DNA of 64,000 bases from the NCBI RefSeq assembly GCF_028682455.1, contig NZ_JANHLD010000003.1, positions 806,001 through 870,000 of the forward strand, read 5' to 3'. The number at the start of each line of letters is the position of its first letter. The first letter of the stretch is position 1. Below the pieces are notes generated by a model. It worked only from the letters and a program-made list of their open reading frames with translations, did not search any database and was not told the DNA's origin. Positions 59,721 to 64,000 of the stretch are shown here, in pieces. Made by a program: the position numbers and the translations under genes. The DNA comes from Pseudomonas putida (GTDB taxonomy: Bacteria; Pseudomonadota; Gammaproteobacteria; Pseudomonadales; Pseudomonadaceae).

Positions 59721-60785
59721 ATGACTGCCTTGAAGAACGATCGTTTTCTGCGCGCCCTGCTCAAGCAACCCGTAGACGTCACCCCGGTGTGGATGATGCG
59801 CCAGGCCGGCCGCTACCTGCCGGAATACCGCGCCAGCCGCGCCAAGGCCGGTGATTTCATGAGCCTGTGCATGAACCCGCAGTTTGCCTGCGAGGTCACC
59901 CTGCAGCCGCTGGACCGCTACCCGCTGGATGCTGCGATCCTCTTCTCCGACATTCTCACCATCCCCGATGCCATGGGCCAGGGCCTGTACTTCGAAACCG
60001 GCGAAGGCCCGCGTTTCAAGAAGGTCATCAGCACCCTGGCCGATATCGAAGCGCTGCCGATCCCCGATCCGCAGAAAGACCTGGGCTACGTGATGGATGC
60101 GGTCAGCACCATTCGCCGCGAGCTCAACGGTCGCGTCCCGCTGATCGGTTTCTCCGGCAGCCCCTGGACCCTGGCCACCTACATGGTCGAAGGCGGTTCG
60201 TCGAAGGACTTCCGCAAGACCAAGGCCATGCTCTACGACAACCCGCAGGCCATGCACCTGCTGCTCGACAAGCTTGCCCAGTCGGTCGTCACCTATCTCA
60301 ACGGCCAGATCCTGGCCGGCGCCCAGGCCGTGCAGATCTTCGACACCTGGGGTGGCAACCTGTCGGCGGCGGCGTACCAGGAGTTCTCCCTGGCCTACAT
60401 GCGCAAGATCGTCAGCGGCCTGATCCGCGAGCACGAAGGGCGCAAGGTGCCGGTGATCCTGTTCACCAAGAACGGCGGCCTGTGGCTGGAAAGCATCGCC
60501 GACGCCGGGGCTGACGCTCTGGGCCTGGACTGGACCTGCGATATCGGCGAGGCCCGCCAGCGTGTCGGCAACAAGGTCGCCCTGCAGGGCAACATGGACC
60601 CGACCGTGCTGTACGCCAAGCCTGAGGCCATCCGCGCTGAAGTCGGGCGCATCCTGGCCAGCTACGGCCATGGCTCCGGCCACGTGTTCAACCTGGGCCA
60701 CGGGATTACCCCGGAAGTCGATCCGGAGCATGCTGGCGCGTTCATCAACGCCGTGCATGAGTTGTCGGCGCAGTACCACCAGTAA
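59721..60785 (+). CDS. hemE: Uroporphyrinogen decarboxylase
   Basis: HemE removes four carboxyl groups from uroporphyrinogen III to give coproporphyrinogen III in heme synthesis. The 354-residue TIM barrel shows PVWMMRQAGRYLPEYR with the conserved Arg residues, FSDILTIPDAMG with the catalytic Asp, FSGSPWTLATYMVEG and FNLGHGITPEVDPEH. Complete and of normal length. It is a single-gene unit between two terminators. Confidence 0.97.
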   Translation: MTALKNDRFLRALLKQPVDVTPVWMMRQAGRYLPEYRASRAKAGDFMSLCMNPQFACEVTLQPLDRYPLDAAILFSDILTIPDAMGQGLYFETGEGPRFKKVISTLADIEALPIPDPQKDLGYVMDAVSTIRRELNGRVPLIGFSGSPWTLATYMVEGGSSKDFRKTKAMLYDNPQAMHLLLDKLAQSVVTYLNGQILAGAQAVQIFDTWGGNLSAAAYQEFSLAYMRKIVSGLIREHEGRKVPVILFTKNGGLWLESIADAGADALGLDWTCDIGEARQRVGNKVALQGNMDPTVLYAKPEAIRAEVGRILASYGHGSGHVFNLGHGITPEVDPEHAGAFINAVHELSAQYHQ

Positions 60786-60796
60786 GCACTGCTGCA

Positions 60797-60828
60797 CAAA
60801 AAGCGCCCGGCCAATGCCGGGCGTTTTG
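60797..60828 (+). terminator. Terminator of hemE
   Basis: Stem aaaagcgcccggc / gccgggcgtttt with a CAAT loop, 12 bases after the hemE stop. Confidence 0.88.
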
Positions 60829-60896
60829 CTGGTTAAGGTTCAATTCAGCCTGCCTGGGTAATCTGTCCTCATCGAAACCCAAACAGGATCTGCACC

Positions 60897-61244
60897 ATGA
60901 AAACCCGTTACCTTGCCCTGCTGCTTGCCCCCCTGTTCAGCACCGCTGCCTTGGCCGCCGGCTACACCGGCCCAGGCGCCCAGCCGGTGACCACCGTTGC
61001 CGCCGCCAACGATGCCGCTGACGACACGCCGGTGGTACTGCAGGGTTTTGTGGTCAAGCAACTGAACAACGATGACAAGTTCGAGTTCAAGGACAACACC
61101 GGCACCATCACCGTCGAGATCGACAAGGAAGACATGCCGGCGGTGCCTTTCAACGACAAGACCAAGGTCAAGTTGACGGGTGAGGTCGAGAAGAAGTTGA
61201 TGAGCCGCGAGATCGATGTCGATCTGGTTGAAGTGGTCAACTGA
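60897..61244 (+). CDS. YgiW/YdeI family periplasmic stress protein
   Basis: The 115-residue exported protein has a signal peptide (1-20, ending ALAAG) and one small OB-like (BOF) beta-barrel domain: VVLQGFVVKQLNNDDKFEFKD, then ITVEIDKEDMP and VKLTGEVEKKLMSREIDVDLVEVV. Family members are linked to oxidative or metal stress tolerance and bind small ligands poorly defined so far. AGGATC precedes the ATG at good spacing. It is a single-gene unit, followed by a REP pair. Confidence 0.85.
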   Translation: MKTRYLALLLAPLFSTAALAAGYTGPGAQPVTTVAAANDAADDTPVVLQGFVVKQLNNDDKFEFKDNTGTITVEIDKEDMPAVPFNDKTKVKLTGEVEKKLMSREIDVDLVEVVN

Positions 61245-61250
61245 AATTGT

Positions 61251-61297
61251 TCGCGGGGCAAGCCCACCCCTACCGTAGGAGCGGCTTGCCCCGCGAT
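61251..61297. repeat. Inverted REP pair
   Basis: Arms cgcggggcaagcccacccc and gtaggagcggcttgccccgcg, close to the main family, lie between the ygiW-like gene and the convergent MFS gene. Confidence 0.88.
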
Positions 61298-61304
61298 GTG
61301 CATC

Positions 61305-62564
61305 TCACGCCTTGGCCGGCAACCGGCTCAAATGCAACGCCACCAGCAATGCCATCACCAGCAGGCTGCCGATGAACAGCCCGATGCCGTTCCACCCCGC
61401 CTGATGCCAGAACACCCCACCGGCCGTACCGGCCACACTCGATCCCGCGTAGTAGCTGAACAAGTAGAGCGATGACGCTTGCCCCTTGGCGTGGGTCGCG
61501 CGTCGGCCGATCCAGCTGCTGGCCACCGAATGTGCGCCAAAGAAGCCGAAGGTGAACACCAGCATGCCGACGATCACCAGCAGCAGGGGCGAGAACAAGG
61601 TCATCAGCAGGCCGCTGAACATCAGCACGATGGTCGCCCAGAACACCTTGCGCCGGCCCAGCTTGTCGGCCAGGGCGCCGACCTGCGCCGAACTGTAGAT
61701 GCCCGACAGGTACACCACCGACAGCAAGCCCACCAGTGCCTGGCTCATGTGATACGGCTCGGCCAGCAGGCGGTAGCCGATGTAGTTGAACAGGGTGACG
61801 AAGGCGCCCATCAACAGGAAGGCTTCAAGGAACAGCCAGGGCAGGCCGGCGTCGCGAAAGTGCAGGGTGAAGCCTTCGAGCAGGCTGCGCGGGTTGAGCG
61901 AACGCGGGCGGAAGTTGCGTGATTCGGGAAGTATCTTCCAGAACACCACGGCAGCGATCAGCGCCAGGCTACCGATGACCAGCAGCGCCGTGTGCCAACT
62001 GACGAAGTCGATCAGTACCCCGGTGATCAGCCGGCCGCTCATGCCGCCGATGGCGTTGCCGCCAATGTACAGGCCCATGGCCAGGCCGATGTGTTGCGGG
62101 TGGATCTCTTCGCTCAGGTAGGTCATGGCCACTGCGGCCAGCCCGCTGAGCGACAGGCCCAGCAGCGCCCGGGTCAGCAGCACCGCCTGCCAGCTCGGCA
62201 TCAGGGCGCTGACAATCGTGCACAGGGCCGCGCAGAACAGTGCCGCCACCATTACCGGCTTGCGCCCGATGCGGTCGGAAATCGGCCCGGTGATCAGCAG
62301 CCCGACCGCGAGCATGGCGGTGGACACCGAAAGGATCAGGCTGCTTTGCGCCGCATTGATGGAAAATTCCTTGGACAGCATGGGCATCATCGGCTGCACG
62401 CAGTAGAGCAACGCAAAGGTGGCAAAGCCGCCGCAGAACAGCGCCAGTACCGTGCGCAAAAAGGCTGGGGTGCCTTTTTCGATCCAGCTTTCGGTAACCG
62501 CGACGCGTGCGTCGATGGGGGTGGGGGGGATGTCGTGGGCGAGTGGAGCAACAGCAGTTTTCAC
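61305..62564 (-). CDS. MFS transporter, YnfM-like
   Basis: A 419-residue major facilitator with 12 predicted membrane helices after a cytoplasmic N-terminal tail of about 35 residues. The loop between helices 2 and 3 has GPISDRIGRKPVM, the MFS motif A, repeated in the second half as ADKLGRRKVF. The resemblance is to YnfM/arabinose-efflux-like transporters; the substrate cannot be told. The start is GTG with GAGG six bases upstream. It is divergent from the LysR gene, which probably regulates it. Confidence 0.85.
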   Translation of the reverse strand: MKTAVAPLAHDIPPTPIDARVAVTESWIEKGTPAFLRTVLALFCGGFATFALLYCVQPMMPMLSKEFSINAAQSSLILSVSTAMLAVGLLITGPISDRIGRKPVMVAALFCAALCTIVSALMPSWQAVLLTRALLGLSLSGLAAVAMTYLSEEIHPQHIGLAMGLYIGGNAIGGMSGRLITGVLIDFVSWHTALLVIGSLALIAAVVFWKILPESRNFRPRSLNPRSLLEGFTLHFRDAGLPWLFLEAFLLMGAFVTLFNYIGYRLLAEPYHMSQALVGLLSVVYLSGIYSSAQVGALADKLGRRKVFWATIVLMFSGLLMTLFSPLLLVIVGMLVFTFGFFGAHSVASSWIGRRATHAKGQASSLYLFSYYAGSSVAGTAGGVFWHQAGWNGIGLFIGSLLVMALLVALHLSRLPAKA

Positions 62565-62631
62565 GGGTGACCTCGGGCGTCACAACCTGGCAGGCAGTGA
62601 AAAAAGCATATAGCTGGCTAATGATCATTTC

Positions 62632-62641
62632 CAATATATTG
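62632..62641. promoter_or_regulatory. Palindrome in the MFS/LysR divergent region
   Basis: CAATATATTG is a perfect 10-base palindrome located 43 bases before the lysR start in an AT-rich divergent promoter. It could be part of a LysR binding site, but the classic T-N11-A form is not exact. Confidence 0.3.
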
Positions 62642-62683
62642 TTCGACCTGTTTAAGAGGTTCTGCGACCTATTGGAGCGCCCC

Positions 62684-63589
62684 ATGGAACTGCGACACCT
62701 GCGCTATTTCATCGCCGTGGCCGAAGAGCTGCATTTTGGCCGTGCTGCCCAGCAACTGGGGATCTCCCAGCCACCCTTGAGCCAACAGATCCAGGCCTTG
62801 GAACAGGAACTGGGTGCACGCCTGTTCGAGCGTACCAATCGTCGGGTCGCACTCAGCGAGGCAGGGCGGCTGTTTCTGGAGGAGGCACGCCGGGTGCTGG
62901 CGCAGGTCGACAAGGCCGCCGACGTGGCCCGTCGCGCGCAACTGGGCGAGTTGGGCGAGATGAAGATCGGCTTCACCTCCTCGGCGCCGTTCAACTCGAG
63001 CATCTCGGCGGCGATCTATACGTTTCGCCAGCGTTTTCCAGCCGTGCACCTGAACCTGAACGAAATGAGCAGCCAGGCGGTGGCCGACGCCCTGTTGGAC
63101 GAAAGCATCGACGTCGGCCTGATGCGGCCGCTGGCGCTGCCGGAAAACCTGGTCGCCGCGGAGTTGTTGCGCGAGCCGCTGGTCGCGATCATCAACGCCA
63201 CTCACCCGTTGGCCCGCGGCAGCGAAGGCGGGCTGCACATGGCGGCGCTGGCCAATGAGCCGTTCGTGTTCTTTGCGCGCAGCTATGGCAGCGGCCTGTA
63301 CGCGCAGTTGCTGAGCCTGGCCCGGCAGGCAGGCTTCAGCCCGCATTTTGCCCAGGAGGCCAGCGAGGCGATGACCATCATCGGCCTGGTGTCGGCGGGG
63401 TTGGGGGTGTCGGTGCTGCCGGCTTCCTTCCAGCGCATGCGCATGGAGGGCGTGGTCTACCGGACCTTGCTCGACCGTGATGCGATGACAGCGGTATGGG
63501 TGGTGCAACGACGCCAATCGACCTCGGCCATGGCCCGGGCGTTCGTGTCGTTGCTCAGCGGATGCGAAGCGCCCGCGCCCAAGGGCTGA
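62684..63589 (+). CDS. LysR family transcriptional regulator
   Basis: The 301-residue regulator has the N-terminal winged helix-turn-helix, MELRHLRYFIAVAEELHFGRAAQQLGISQPPLSQQIQALE in sequence (given here in parts: MELRHLRYF, then LGISQPPLSQQ), and a type 2 periplasmic-binding-like effector domain from about residue 90 (MKIGFTSSAPF). The AEELHFGRAA motif groups it with BenM/CatM-like regulators. It is divergent from the MFS gene, 120 bases apart. The effector is unknown. AT-rich DNA between the genes suits a shared control region. Confidence 0.9.
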   Translation: MELRHLRYFIAVAEELHFGRAAQQLGISQPPLSQQIQALEQELGARLFERTNRRVALSEAGRLFLEEARRVLAQVDKAADVARRAQLGELGEMKIGFTSSAPFNSSISAAIYTFRQRFPAVHLNLNEMSSQAVADALLDESIDVGLMRPLALPENLVAAELLREPLVAIINATHPLARGSEGGLHMAALANEPFVFFARSYGSGLYAQLLSLARQAGFSPHFAQEASEAMTIIGLVSAGLGVSVLPASFQRMRMEGVVYRTLLDRDAMTAVWVVQRRQSTSAMARAFVSLLSGCEAPAPKG

Positions 63590-63593
63590 GGCC

Positions 63594-64000
63594 TCAGCGC
63601 CAGCGACGGAAGATCAGTGAGGTATTGACCCCGCCAAAGGCGAAATTGTTGTTCATCACGTACTCGTTGCTCATCGCTCGCCAGTCGCCGCACAGGTAAT
63701 CCAGCTCGCCGCACTGCGGGTCGATGTTCACCAGGTTGAGGGTGTGTACGTAACGGTCGCTGTTCATCATCTCGATGCTGAACCACGATTCAAGCGCTCC
63801 GCAGGCGCCCAGGGTGTGACCGAGGAAACTCTTTTGCGAGCTGATCGGCATGCGCGGGCCGAACAGGCTGCTGGTGGCCAGGGTTTCGGCGATGTCGCCC
63901 TGCTCGGTGGCGGTGCCATGGCCATTCACATAGCCGATGGCGTCGGGCGCGAGCTGGGCGTCGTCGAGGGCCAGCTCCATGGCGCGGCGCATCGTCACCT
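63594..64000 (-). CDS. Beta-ketoacyl-ACP synthase, C-terminal part (5' end outside window)
   Basis: The last 134 residues of a condensing enzyme. The second active-site His is in NGHGTATEQGD and the Lys/His pair follows in SQKSFLGHTLGACGALE, so the thiolase-fold C-terminal half is intact. It ends NNNFAFGGVNTSLIFRRW. That ending and the SSQK-type loop are closer to FabF-like or accessory synthases than to FabB, but the exact type (primary fatty acid synthesis, FabY-like or aryl polyene) cannot be decided from the fragment. It converges with lysR, four bases apart. Confidence 0.85.
   Translation of the reverse strand, partial: VTMRRAMELALDDAQLAPDAIGYVNGHGTATEQGDIAETLATSSLFGPRMPISSQKSFLGHTLGACGALESWFSIEMMNSDRYVHTLNLVNIDPQCGELDYLCGDWRAMSNEYVMNNNFAFGGVNTSLIFRRWR

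Noticed and set aside
1..64000. CRISPR arrays, tRNA or rRNA genes, phage or insertion sequences
   Set aside because: No regularly spaced repeats, no cloverleaf or rRNA sequence and no transposase, integrase or phage gene were seen; the REP-type repeats are the only dispersed repeats.

Overview
The window is about 64 kb of high-GC chromosomal DNA from a Pseudomonas. Gene content, gene order and the scattered REP palindromes (core cgcggggcaagcccgctcc) point to the P. putida group. That assignment is inference from family knowledge; no search was run. There is no rRNA, tRNA, CRISPR array, prophage or insertion sequence. Almost all of it is core housekeeping DNA, densely packed, with 62 protein genes, two of them cut by the window edges.

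Layout. 1-6 kb: the end of a TonB-dependent receptor, ilvD, rlmI, and an HDOD gene with mutM. 6-14 kb: ggt and a ferredoxin, coaD, an accessory-looking oxidation module (GMC oxidoreductase, Tat-signal protein, CalB-type aldehyde dehydrogenase, divergent TetR regulator), and a mercaptopyruvate-type sulfurtransferase. 14-25 kb: YheT hydrolase, rsmD and a pair of M16 peptidases on one strand, then ftsY-ftsE-ftsX and rpoH on the other, a DUF1993 gene, mtgA and a DUF423 gene. 25-33.6 kb: thiS-thiG-trmB, then a long minus-strand run of a DUF3392 gene, hemW, rdgB, a DUF4426 gene, metW-metX, yggT-proC and yggS. 33.7-46 kb: pilT, an NlpC/P60 hydrolase, a double-TM2 membrane protein, a SPOR protein, argS, priA, rpmE, a secreted SNase-like nuclease, a short malic enzyme and ponA (PBP1A). 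46-60.8 kb: pilM-pilN-pilOP-pilQ-aroK-aroB-damX, then gltB-gltD and hemE. 60.8-64 kb: a YgiW-like periplasmic protein, an MFS transporter with a divergent LysR regulator, and the end of a ketoacyl-ACP synthase.

How the genes work together. The long runs mix cell-envelope and division work (ftsEX, ponA, mtgA, damX, SPOR and NlpC proteins), DNA and RNA maintenance (mutM, priA, rdgB, rlmI, rsmD, trmB), and amino-acid and cofactor synthesis (ilvD, metWX, proC, aroKB, gltBD, thiSG, hemE). The ponA/pilMNOQ/aroK/aroB/damX arrangement matches the enterobacterial mrcA-hofMNOPQ-aroKB-damX order.

Most worth a second look: a PilO-PilP gene fusion next to a PilQ that lacks the usual N-terminal domains; a rho-independent terminator of rpmE that lies inside the signal-peptide codons of the next gene; the TetR/aldehyde dehydrogenase/Tat/GMC module with a palindrome in its divergent promoter; and an AlgU (sigma-E) type promoter ahead of rpoH. 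I did not find a clearly novel defence or mobile system here.
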